From AWTP1-13 sp963814055 (lineage in GTDB: Bacteria; Pseudomonadota; Alphaproteobacteria; Rhizobiales; Hyphomicrobiaceae), in NCBI GenBank assembly GCA_963814055.1, contig CAWFBJ010000029.1:62001-126000 (forward strand): a DNA stretch of 64,000 bases, written 5' to 3'. Both the position numbers and the translations under genes were made by a program. This document shows positions 17,045-24,446 of this stretch, piece after piece. The notes beneath the pieces were generated by a model. It was not told where the DNA came from and did not search any database. It was given only the letters and a program-made list of their open reading frames with translations. Numbering within the stretch: position 1 is the first letter of the stretch; the number at the start of each line of letters is the position of its first letter.

Positions 17045-18115
17045 TTGCTCAACAACTACGGCTGGAGCGACACGCTCCAACAGCAATTTCAGCCTCACGC
17101 CGCGCGGGGTTTATCGCCTGCGCGTGTCACCGTGCAGCAGCGCGGCCTGTACGTGCTCGCCACCGCGACGTGCGAGGCGACCGCCCAGCTTTCGGGCCGC
17201 TTCGCGCATGCAGCGGAAGCCGGCACCTATCCGGTGGCCGGCGACTGGGTGGCGGCCGCGGTTCGCCCCGCGGAAGCCAGCGCCACCATCCATGCTGTGC
17301 TTCCGCGCCGCAGCGCCTTTCTGCGCAAGGCCGTGGGCGGCGGCCATGGCGCGCAGGTCGTCGCGGCCAATGCCGACGTCGCCTTCCTGGTGGCATCGCT
17401 CAACGCGGACCTCAACGCGCGCCGCATCGAGCGCTATCTCGCCACCGCCTGGGACAGCGGCGCCTCCCCCGTCGTGGTGCTGACCAAGGCCGATCTTTGC
17501 CCCGACGCCGGAATACGCAGGGCAGAGATCGAGGCCGTCGCGATCGGCGTGCCCGTTTACGTGGTATCCGTAGTGACCGGCGAGGGTCTGGACGCGCTGG
17601 CCGGATGCTTCGCGCCTGGCCAGACGGCCGCGCTGCTCGGCAGCTCCGGCGTCGGCAAGTCGAGCCTCGTGAATGCGCTTGCGGGCGCATCGCTGATGGC
17701 CACCCAGGCGATCCGCGAGGACGACGCGCGCGGCCGCCACACCACCACCCATCGCCAGCTCGTGCTGCTGCCGAGCGGCCGCCTCGTGCTGGATACGCCC
17801 GGCATGCGCGAACTCGGCCTGTGGGATGCGGACGCCGGGGTCGCCACGACCTTTGCCGACGTCGAGGCGCTGGTGGCGAAGTGCCGTTTTCGCGATTGCG
17901 CCCACGAGACGGAACCCGGCTGTGCGGTCCGTGCCGCGCTGGATGACGGCACCATCGACGGGGAGCGGTGGCGCAGCTACGGCAAACTGCAGCGCGAACT
18001 CGCCCACCTCGCCCGCAAGGACGATCCGCGCGAACGGGCGGAGCAGCGCAAGATCTGGATCCAGCGCGCCAAGAATTATCGGGCGCAGAAACGGCAGCGG
18101 ATGGAGGACGACTGA
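17045..18115 (+). CDS. rsgA: Ribosome small subunit-dependent GTPase A
   Basis: This 356-residue circularly permuted GTPase matures the 30S subunit. An OB-fold region (TVQQRGLYVLAT) comes first, then G4 LTKADL (about residue 141), then G1 GSSGVGKSS (about 199), then G3 DTPGMRELG (about 248). A zinc Cys cluster, CRFRDCAHETEPGC, lies near 280. It starts at TTG 17045, where the family N-terminus LLNNYGWSDTLQ begins, with GAAGGA upstream; an upstream ATG at 17017 is in another frame. It is a stand-alone gene, and the C-terminal arm is very basic. Confidence 0.93.
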   Translation: MLNNYGWSDTLQQQFQPHAARGLSPARVTVQQRGLYVLATATCEATAQLSGRFAHAAEAGTYPVAGDWVAAAVRPAEASATIHAVLPRRSAFLRKAVGGGHGAQVVAANADVAFLVASLNADLNARRIERYLATAWDSGASPVVVLTKADLCPDAGIRRAEIEAVAIGVPVYVVSVVTGEGLDALAGCFAPGQTAALLGSSGVGKSSLVNALAGASLMATQAIREDDARGRHTTTHRQLVLLPSGRLVLDTPGMRELGLWDADAGVATTFADVEALVAKCRFRDCAHETEPGCAVRAALDDGTIDGERWRSYGKLQRELAHLARKDDPRERAEQRKIWIQRAKNYRAQKRQRMEDD

Positions 18116-18160
18116 GAAACCTTCCGCGGGTTGCGCGCCTCCGGCACGAAGACCCGGCCC

Positions 18161-18383
18161 GTCATTCCCGCCAGGCGCAGCGCAGAGCGGGAATCCAGAT
18201 GCGCGCGGTGCCCTTGCGGCTGGATCCCCGATAGCCTCGCCCGAGGCTCGGCTTCGGGGATGACGGGTGGGTGAACGTCATTCCCGCGAGCGCGGCGCGC
18301 GTCAGCGGGAATCCAGAAGCACGCACCACTTCTGGTCTGGGTTCCCGATAGCCTCGCCTGAGGCTCGGCTTCGGGAATGACGG
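18161..18383. repeat. Two tandem copies of a ~106-bp palindromic repeat
   Basis: Copy 1 spans 18161-18266 and copy 2 spans 18277-18383. Each begins GTCATTCCCG, has GGGAATCCAGA in the middle, then CCGATAGCCTCGCC(C/T)GAGGCTCGGCTTCGGG(G/A)ATGACGG. Each holds several short hairpins, including GCCTCGCC(C/T)GAGGC. The inner 18200-18230 and 18320-18335 segments differ. This looks like a dispersed chromosomal REP/RPE-type element, here doubled. Confidence 0.85.
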
Positions 18384-18512
18384 GGAGTGGGATTCACCAT
18401 GCGCGCGGCGTGCCGTGCCGGGACTTATCCCCGCACCCTGCAGCGCATGCAGGATGCGTGCGTCGCTTGCCGGCGACGGGGCGTTTGGATCCAGCACCCA
18501 ACGTGGCAAGCG

Positions 18513-18863
18513 ACCGGCGCCTGGAAGATACGCCCTCGTGTTGGAGGGCCGAGATCCAGGAGGCCCGGGACGACCGCTAGTGACGATGCGCCAGCAATGG
18601 CGCGGAAGCGCTGGCCGCCTTCAGTGGCTCAAGGTGTGATCGCTCCGTACCGGGCAACTGGACGGAAGCGGGAAGCCAAAGCAACGGCCCGGGACACAAA
18701 TCGCCGCAACGCGGGTGCCGGAAGGCAACCCTGGCACCGTGAGGTGCAGGGAGCCGCGAGGCTCTCAGGGAGACCCGCGCGGGTCTCCTGGGCTGGGCAA
18801 CCAGCCCCGGGTTGCCGCGTACGGCACCCGCGTACCCGTCGCACCCCCGGCCTGCCGCCGGGG
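18513..18863 (+). ncRNA. Candidate large structured RNA with tandem GNRA hairpins
   Basis: No protein is visible here, but the plus strand folds into a long chain of hairpins. Examples are 18532-18549 (GCCCTC/GAGGGC) inside an outer CCTGGA/TCCAGG stem (18520-18525 with 18555-18560), 18599-18612 with a GGAA loop, 18650-18661 with GCAA, 18713-18731 with GGAA, 18734-18747 with GTGA, 18749-18766 with GCGA, 18768-18789 with GCGC, 18790-18807 with GCAA, 18809-18829 with CGTA and 18845-18863. GNRA loops occur only on this strand, which points to the direction of transcription. I do not recognise RNase P, tmRNA, SRP RNA or 6S RNA. The boundaries are approximate. Confidence 0.45.
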
Positions 18864-18915
18864 ACGGACGGCGCGTGCGAGGACTGGAGATAGTGCCATC
18901 ACGCCTGCAATGACA

Positions 18916-20070
18916 TCACGCCGCTTCGTCCTCCACCGGCCCGTTGCCGGCGGTGCCGATGATGCGGTCGATCTCGAAGGAGAGATCCGAGCGCGCCTTC
19001 TGCACCGAGTTGATGAGCTTTCGGCGCTGGTCCCACAGACGGCGGTGCGCCTCCTGCTCCTTGGTGTCGAGCTCGATCATCTTGCCGGCTTGCGCCTCCA
19101 CCTGCTCGATCAGCTGCCGGCACTGCTCGGACGTGACGAAGGCATAGAGGTCTTCCATCTTGCTGCCGCGGGCCTCGTTACTGACGCGCAGCTCCAGCAT
19201 GCGCACGAGCTGCTCGCGCAGGATCTCGACCAGCGCAATCACGCGTGCCGGATTGGCGATGATCACGCCGTCCTGATTGTGGACGTGCGCCTTGTCCTTG
19301 GGAAACTTGTTGCTCGACAGGATGGCGAAGTCGGCGCCCTGCGCCAGCTTGTCGGCCTTGAGCTTGGTGGCAAAGCCGTTCTGCCAGGCGTCACGATTCT
19401 TGGCGTCGTAGATGATCTTGCCGCACACCTTGCCGTTGTGGATGACCTCGTGGATCACGTCGGCGCCGTTGACGCCCTTGGGAACGCGCTGGATGCGGTC
19501 GCCCTCGAAAGCATTGCGCAGCTCCTCGAACAGATCGATCTCGGAGCCTTCGCCGAGCTCGTTGGCGGTCTTGCCCTCGAGCTTGCGCTGCATGTCCTGG
19601 AGGTCGCTCGTCAGCTTCAGGACCTTCGCCTTCTCGGCGAGGATGGCGGCGTCCTTCTCCCGCTGCAGGTCCTCTTTCTGCCGCTGGATGCCTTCCTGGA
19701 TCTCGGCGACACGCTTCTCGATCGCAGCCTGTTGTTCCGCCTTCAGCGCGGCGATCTGTTCTGCAGCCGCGGTGCGGGCCTGCTGTTCTTGTGCGAGCCG
19801 CGCCTGGATATCGGCCAGCTTCGCCAGGGACGCCGCCTGGGCGGCCCGCTCGATCTCGGCACGCGCGGCAGCGATTTTCTGCTGCGTGGCCGCCTCGGCC
19901 TCCGCCTTTGCCTTGGCCAGCGCCGCCTCGTACTGCTCGCGCTGCCGCGTCTCGATCCGCCGGGCAATATCCTGGCCGATCGGCTGCTCGCACATGGGGC
20001 AGCGCTCGCCTGCGGCGTGCGTGTGCGGCGGCTGGAAATTCTGACGGTTCGACGGCTGGAACAGGCCCAT
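18916..20070 (-). CDS. DUF2130 coiled-coil protein
   Basis: A 384-residue protein. A short N-terminal zinc-type motif (CPMCEQPIG, about residues 25-33) precedes a very long coiled coil rich in Ala, Glu, Gln and Lys (about 40-180) and a C-terminal globular domain containing GKIIYDAKNRDAWQNGF, LILSSNKFP and VEDEAA at the end. This is the DUF2130 family, whose function is not established; the D-x-K in that domain recalls nuclease folds, but this is only a suggestion. ATG 20070 is favoured over a codon 21 bp upstream because the Shine-Dalgarno AGGGAGGG sits between the two. Confidence 0.85.
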   Translation of the reverse strand: MGLFQPSNRQNFQPPHTHAAGERCPMCEQPIGQDIARRIETRQREQYEAALAKAKAEAEAATQQKIAAARAEIERAAQAASLAKLADIQARLAQEQQARTAAAEQIAALKAEQQAAIEKRVAEIQEGIQRQKEDLQREKDAAILAEKAKVLKLTSDLQDMQRKLEGKTANELGEGSEIDLFEELRNAFEGDRIQRVPKGVNGADVIHEVIHNGKVCGKIIYDAKNRDAWQNGFATKLKADKLAQGADFAILSSNKFPKDKAHVHNQDGVIIANPARVIALVEILREQLVRMLELRVSNEARGSKMEDLYAFVTSEQCRQLIEQVEAQAGKMIELDTKEQEAHRRLWDQRRKLINSVQKARSDLSFEIDRIIGTAGNGPVEDEAA

Positions 20071-20267
20071 GCGATACCCTCCCTGGAACAACGGAGCGAA
20101 AAATTAGCAGGCCAAGCGCTCTATCTGAGTCGCCCGCGCCATGTGCGGCCTGGAACAGATGTGCCCATTATGTTCTGTTTATGTTCTCTGCACAACTGGA
20201 ATCTGACGACTCTGGATAACCGCGACGCATCGTGCGATCAGGCACGGGCTTTCTGCATGAGCCACCC

Positions 20268-21386
20268 ATGACAGCAGACGTAGAGACCATCGTTGTCGGC
20301 GCCGGCGTCGTGGGACTGGCCGTGGCGCGCGGCCTGGCCCAGGCCGGGCACGGCGTGCTGGTGCTCGAGCAGCACGAGCTGATCGGCTCGGAAACGAGCT
20401 CGCGCAACAGCGAGGTGATCCACGCCGGCATCTACTATCCGCCGGGCAGCCTGCGCGCGCGGCTGTGCGTGCGCGGCAAGGAACTGCTCTATCGCTTCTG
20501 TGCGGACAACAACGTGCCGCACGCCCGCTGCGGCAAGCTTCTGGTTGCCACGCAGGAAAGCCAGCTGCCCAAACTAGCGGCGATCAAGGAGACAGCGGCC
20601 AGGAACGGCGTGACAGACCTGGAGCAGATCGGCGGCAATGCGGCGCGCGACCTGGAACCGGAGCTCTCCTGCGTGGCGGCGCTGATCTCGCCGTCAACCG
20701 GGATCGTCGACAGCCACGGCCTGATGCTGGCGCTGGAAGGCAACATCGAAGCACACGGCGGTTCGGTCGTGCTGCGATGCCCGGTGGATAAGATCGAGCG
20801 CACAATGCAGGGCCATTTCCGCCTCGTCACCGGCGGCGAGGCGCCGGGCGCCATCACCTGTGCCAATCTCGTCCTGTGCGCGGGCCTGCATGTCTCCAAG
20901 CTGGCGGCGACCCTGGACTACGGCGCTGGATATCGACCGCCCGAAACATTCTATGCCAAGGGCCAGTACTACGCGCTCTCCGGCCGTTCGCCGTTCAAGC
21001 GCCACATCTACCCGCTTCCGGATGGCGCTTGGCTCGGCCTGCATGCCACGGTGGACATCGGCGGGCGGTGCAAGTTCGGCCCCGATATCGAATGGATACC
21101 CGGTCTCGACTACAGCTTCGTGCCCGAGAAGCTCGACAAGTTCCTGGATTTCATCCGCAGCTATTATCCGGGGCTCGACGCCACGCGCCTGCATCCCGAC
21201 TACACCGGCATCCGCCCCAAGCTTTATCGCGAAGGCGAGCCCGTGCCCGATTTCGCGATCCACGGCGCCGATAAACACGGGCAGCCCGGGCTGGTCGCAC
21301 TCTACGGCATCGAGAGCCCCGGCCTCACCGCATCGCTGGCGATCGGCGAGATGGCGGCGGACATGCTGCAGCGGGATCGCGCCTGA
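20268..21386 (+). CDS. FAD-dependent oxidase, L-2-hydroxyglutarate dehydrogenase-like
   Basis: This 372-residue flavoprotein has an N-terminal Rossmann motif (VVGAGVVGLAVARGLAQ) and ERHELIGSETSSRNSEVIHAGIYYP-like text, here EQHELIGSETSSRNSEVIHA, which is characteristic of the LhgO/DadA-like FAD-dependent oxidoreductases with a His-Ala-Gly-Ile-Tyr-Tyr strand. Its C-terminus ends GIESPGLTASLAIGEMAADML, typical of LhgO. It probably oxidises L-2-hydroxyglutarate or a similar 2-hydroxy acid, feeding electrons to quinones. No operon partner is visible. Confidence 0.85.
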   Translation: MTADVETIVVGAGVVGLAVARGLAQAGHGVLVLEQHELIGSETSSRNSEVIHAGIYYPPGSLRARLCVRGKELLYRFCADNNVPHARCGKLLVATQESQLPKLAAIKETAARNGVTDLEQIGGNAARDLEPELSCVAALISPSTGIVDSHGLMLALEGNIEAHGGSVVLRCPVDKIERTMQGHFRLVTGGEAPGAITCANLVLCAGLHVSKLAATLDYGAGYRPPETFYAKGQYYALSGRSPFKRHIYPLPDGAWLGLHATVDIGGRCKFGPDIEWIPGLDYSFVPEKLDKFLDFIRSYYPGLDATRLHPDYTGIRPKLYREGEPVPDFAIHGADKHGQPGLVALYGIESPGLTASLAIGEMAADMLQRDRA

Positions 21387-21558
21387 CGCGCGCATCTGCG
21401 ACGCGCGATGCCGCACCGCTTCCCGGCGGGCTGTTGCGCACGGCAAATGTTTTTGACGCACGGCGCGTCCAGCGCAAAGCCTGTTGCACAACCTGCGCCG
21501 GGAACAGCTTGCGCGCATGGCACAGACCAGTTAAACATTTCTTACCGACTGCTTGCAT

Positions 21559-21576
21559 CTAGTTGCTAGCAACTAG
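21559..21576. promoter_or_regulatory. 18-bp perfect palindrome upstream of parA
   Basis: CTAGTTGCTAGCAACTAG reads the same on both strands and ends 24 bp before the ParA start codon. It is AT-richer than its surroundings. Its place directly in front of a ParA-RHH gene pair suggests an operator for autoregulation, a partition (parS-like) site, or both. No further copy was found in the window by eye. Confidence 0.65.
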
Positions 21577-21600
21577 CATTGGTCCTGTGAGATTTGTGAC

Positions 21601-22272
21601 ATGCGTATCTGGAGTGTGGTGAGCCAGAAGGGCGGGAGCGGGAAGACCACGCTGCTGCTGCATGTTTCGATTGCGGCCATGGCCAAGGGCCTCGCCGTGT
21701 CCATTTTCGATCTCGATCCGCAGAGATCCGCCGAGCAGTGGGCGGAGCTGCGCGAAACACTTCTCAAGACGGAAGAGCCGACCGTGGTGCATGGCGCCCC
21801 GATCGGCCTCGACGGCATGATCGATGCTGCGCGCGATACCGATACCGATCTCGTGCTGATCGATACGCCGCCGGCCGTGGACAAGAGCATGATCTACGCG
21901 GCTGCCGCAGCCGATGTCGTGATCGTGCCTACGCGATCGAGCGTGCTGGATCAGTTCGCGCTCAAGGAAACGCTCGACTACCTCAAACGCATCGGCGCGC
22001 TCGCCAAGACGATCGTCGTGCTCAATGCGCCGAGCAGCGACAGGAAGGCGAAGGCCGAGATCGAGAGGATTGCCGAGGACCTTGGCGTCGACATGCTGGC
22101 CACCACGCTCGAAGATCAGGTCGATCTTGTTTCCTCGCTGAGGAGCGGCAAAGGCATCACCGAGAGCGCGCCCAAGCGCAAGGCAGCCAAGGCCGTACAG
22201 GCGATCTATCAGCAGCTTTGCGACTTCGACACCAGTCTCGCGCGGGTGAAGAAAAAGCGGTTGGCGTCATGA
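21601..22272 (+). CDS. ParA-family Walker-type ATPase
   Basis: This 223-residue protein has a deviant Walker A, QKGGSGKTT (residues 9-17), the D-x-D-P-Q switch (FDLDPQRSAEQW, about 36-47) and Walker B VLIDTPP (about 86). It lacks the N-terminal helix-turn-helix domain of large plasmid ParA proteins, so it is a small type Ib-like ParA, akin to VirC1 and orphan ParA ATPases. The next gene overlaps its stop by 4 bp. It would bind DNA non-specifically or act with a DNA-binding partner to position cargo. On a chromosome it may be a remnant of a plasmid or integrated element, or a positioning system. Confidence 0.9.
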   Translation: MRIWSVVSQKGGSGKTTLLLHVSIAAMAKGLAVSIFDLDPQRSAEQWAELRETLLKTEEPTVVHGAPIGLDGMIDAARDTDTDLVLIDTPPAVDKSMIYAAAAADVVIVPTRSSVLDQFALKETLDYLKRIGALAKTIVVLNAPSSDRKAKAEIERIAEDLGVDMLATTLEDQVDLVSSLRSGKGITESAPKRKAAKAVQAIYQQLCDFDTSLARVKKKRLAS

Positions 22273-22568
22273 CCAGAAAAAGCGGAAGCCGCAAATCAGC
22301 GGTTGCGGTGATGCCGGCACAACGCAAGGCCGCCATCAGGGCCCGCTCCGGCGTCGAACGACGCAAACCGGAACCACCCGCGCCCGCCCCGGCATACCCG
22401 ATCGGCAAGGGCCGGAAGGCACTCAAAGGCATCTCGATCTACATGCATCCGCTGGCCAAGGATGTGCTCGACAAGATCGCGGCCGAACAGGACCGGACCG
22501 TGCAGGATCTTGGCCTGGAAGCCCTGAACCTCTTGTTCAGGCACTACGGCGAAAAGCCGATCGCTTGA
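22269..22568 (+). CDS. Ribbon-helix-helix-type partner protein
   Basis: This 99-residue basic protein has a disordered, Lys/Arg/Ala/Pro-rich N-terminal half (residues 1-50) and a C-terminal domain from about 55, KGISIYMHPLAKDVLDKIAA then EALNLLFRHYGEKP, matching a ribbon-helix-helix dimerisation fold as in ParG or VirC2. ATGA overlap with the ParA gene shows coupling. It could be the sequence-specific DNA-binding half of a two-gene partition or positioning module whose site is the palindrome upstream. Confidence 0.75.
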   Translation: MTRKSGSRKSAVAVMPAQRKAAIRARSGVERRKPEPPAPAPAYPIGKGRKALKGISIYMHPLAKDVLDKIAAEQDRTVQDLGLEALNLLFRHYGEKPIA

Positions 22569-22610
22569 ATAGCAGGCGCCAGATCGAGACGCGGAAGATA
22601 GGGGGTAGTG

Positions 22611-23153
22611 ATGTTGTCATCCAGCGGCGGAGCCAGCGACGGTCCCGATGACGCCGGCAAAAAGCGCCGCGAGGCGATCCGTGCCGCCGCCCGGCTGCCT
22701 TCAAGAACTCTGCGGCCAATGGCGGACAGCACATACCGTTCCGCGTCTTCTTCTGCAGCCAGAGCCGACCTGAAAACTATCTTCATTTCCTACGCCCGTA
22801 ACGACATCGATATCGTCGCGCACGTGATCGAGCGTCTGCGCAACAGCGGCGGGCACGTGACATGGGATCAGGACTTCATCGGGGGCATGGATTTCGAGCA
22901 GGCGATTTGCGACGCCATCGATGCGGCGCGGTCGGTGATCGTCGTATGGTCGCCGGTGTCCGTGCAATCGCCGTTCGTGCGCGACGAGGCACGGCGGGCG
23001 CTGAGGGCCAACAAACTTATTACCACGCACATTGCAGGCTTCGACGCTGCAGCGGTCCCTCTGGGGTTTGGACACCTGCACACCATTCCGGTCGACAACC
23101 AGGAGCTGGTGCGCAAGTCGCTGGCTGGGTACGGCGTTACACTACAGGCCTGA
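22611..23153 (+). CDS. TIR-domain protein
   Basis: This 180-residue protein has a low-complexity N-terminus of about 50 residues and then a complete TIR domain: KTIFISYARNDIDIVAHVIE (beta-A), WDQDFIGGMDFEQAICDAID (about 85-104), VIVVWSPVSVQSP (beta-C/D), and the conserved Glu in FVRDEARRAL, equivalent to the catalytic Glu of TIR NADases. TIR enzymes cleave NAD or make cyclic ADP-ribose derivatives, often in antiphage defence, but some are scaffolds or effectors. Start ATG 22611 has AGGGGG upstream. It lies 43 bp after the RHH gene, and the reason for the pairing is unknown. Confidence 0.85.
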   Translation: MLSSSGGASDGPDDAGKKRREAIRAAARLPSRTLRPMADSTYRSASSSAARADLKTIFISYARNDIDIVAHVIERLRNSGGHVTWDQDFIGGMDFEQAICDAIDAARSVIVVWSPVSVQSPFVRDEARRALRANKLITTHIAGFDAAAVPLGFGHLHTIPVDNQELVRKSLAGYGVTLQA

Positions 23154-23353
23154 AATGCTCCGAGCAGTCAGTCGTCACCTGGATCAAAGCGCAGTTGAAG
23201 TAGGTCCGTGAGATCAGCGCCCGCCGACAGCGAAACTCTTCGTCCGTCAGGCCGACGCGGCGCAGGCCGCTCCCGGCCGGCGGCATGCAGTTGGCCGCGA
23301 TGCACGCGTGGGCGCTACTGCAGGCTTGCTGGGATGCTGCGGCGGAAACTTGC

Positions 23354-23659
23354 CTAGGACCCTGCAAACAAGGAGCCGTACAACAGGGCAGCAGCGACAC
23401 CGACGACGACGCTGGCGACCACCATCACCAACATCAGGACAGGGCCGGAATTACCACTTTCCGGGTCCGTGTCGTGAGTTGCGCGCAAATCGAGGCTCGA
23501 CCCGTCGTCCGAGACTGGCTGCGATGACGATCTTGGCTGCCGCGGCCCGCCGCGCTTTCCGAATTCCAAGTTCGCCTCCTCGATCAATAGCTTTTCTTGC
23601 AAAACGCGCGAAAGGTTCGACTGATCGGCTAGCGCGTCGCCGTCGTGCGCGACGCCCAT
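23354..23659 (-). CDS. Predicted membrane-anchored protein, function unknown
   Basis: The frame continues upstream to about 23842, but the protein-like part is about 101 residues from Met at 23659. It holds a polar region with VLQEKLLIEEANLEF and a Ser/Arg-rich linker, then one hydrophobic segment at its C-terminus (LMLVMVVASVVVGVAAALLY), so a tail-anchored topology is likely. No Shine-Dalgarno is clear. It is on the opposite strand to the TIR gene and 200 bp away. No family was recognised. Region 23154-23353 shows no gene. Confidence 0.45.
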   Translation of the reverse strand: MGVAHDGDALADQSNLSRVLQEKLLIEEANLEFGKRGGPRQPRSSSQPVSDDGSSLDLRATHDTDPESGNSGPVLMLVMVVASVVVGVAAALLYGSLFAGS

Positions 23660-24095
23660 GTCGCTGACGTCGCCGCAGTCGGATTGGTTGCAACGGCGAT
23701 CCGCACGCCCTGCGCAATTCGACTGCCACCGGCAAAACGCACCGGAGGGCACCACAATCTCCGATGTGGAATAGCGCAGTCGCTCTAACGGGTGATTAAT
23801 TTTGTCCCTGCGACGCACAAGGACGGACTTGAAATCGAGCACGGATTGATCGCGTCGCCGTCTGCATCCGTGCAGCCCTTACGCGGCACGCAGCCGCATG
23901 GATGGAGCCAGCCGCGTCCTCGCGGAGAGGAGTATCCAGCGCTTCGCAATGGCGAACAAGCAGCCAGGCGCTTGCCTTTGGCGTCGCCGCCGCGACCATT
24001 CAAGCGCTCCTCAGTGGATTGGAACCAAGACGCGAACCGTCCGTTACGCACCGGTGGAGGATCTCGCCGCCCAGGCATACGGAGGAAGCGCTGAA
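23660..24095. other. Gap before the RG-repeat gene, no gene supported
   Basis: This 436-bp segment contains reading frames on both strands with no protein-like features. The last 20 bases carry the strong GGAGGAAG ribosome site of the next gene. No hairpin or repeat of note was seen here. Confidence 0.4.
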
Positions 24096-24389
24096 ATGGA
24101 AACTACGGTGAGTAGAAATACCCCCAGACTTGTCACACGGTTGCTTGCGTCGATTGCCCTGGTCACGATGTACCTGTTCGGGACACTCGCCGCGACGGGC
24201 GCCACAATGACATTTGGCGCATCGCAGGCTGAGGCCCGAGGAAGATACGGCAGAAGGGGACGCGGCAGATACGGCAGAAGAGGAAGGCGGGGACGTCGCG
24301 GTAGAAGAGGTCGTGGCAGGTGGGGCCGGCGTGGCCGCCGGGGACGCGGCTTCTGCTTCTTCATCCACGGTGCAGGTTTCTGCAGGTAG
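24096..24389 (+). CDS. Exported Arg/Gly-repeat peptide
   Basis: This 97-residue protein begins METTVSRNTPRL and has a hydrophobic export segment (LVTRLLASIALVTMYLFGTLA), with a likely cleavage site after SQAEA (about residue 45). The mature part is then almost entirely repeats of GRYGRRGR and GRRGRR units, finishing with FCFFIHGAGFCR, which has two Cys. A strong GGAGGAAG precedes ATG 24096. Its extreme basic, Gly-rich repeat suggests nucleic acid, membrane or envelope polymer binding, but no function is known. A factor-independent terminator follows at 24419. Confidence 0.7.
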   Translation: METTVSRNTPRLVTRLLASIALVTMYLFGTLAATGATMTFGASQAEARGRYGRRGRGRYGRRGRRGRRGRRGRGRWGRRGRRGRGFCFFIHGAGFCR

Positions 24390-24418
24390 CGACACGTCAC
24401 ACACAGGCAGCGATGATC

Positions 24419-24446
24419 GCGGGCGCGCCAGTCGCGCCCGCTTTTA
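24419..24446 (+). terminator. Intrinsic terminator after the RG-repeat gene
   Basis: An 8-bp GC stem (GCGGGCGC at 24419-24426, GCGCCCGC at 24434-24441) with a 7-nt loop is followed by TTTT. It reads in the plus direction, so it ends the RG-repeat transcript. Its end overlaps the stop of the convergent aapM gene by a few bases. Confidence 0.8.

Noticed and set aside
18161..18383. CRISPR array
   Set aside because: Only two copies exist, the units are palindromic and about 106 bp, and there are no spacers or cas genes.
18513..18863. RNase P RNA, tmRNA, SRP RNA or 6S RNA
   Set aside because: I searched by eye for their conserved cores (for example GAGGAAAGTCCGG and GGAAGCAGCC) and did not find them.
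21601..23153. Full antiphage defence island
   Set aside because: Only one TIR gene is present and the neighbours (oxidase, small membrane protein, Aap transporter) are ordinary; the defence idea stays only as a hypothesis.
23137..23400. Cys-rich minus-strand frame beside the TIR gene
   Set aside because: No ribosome site, no family pattern and it overlaps the end of the membrane-anchored frame; looks like chance.
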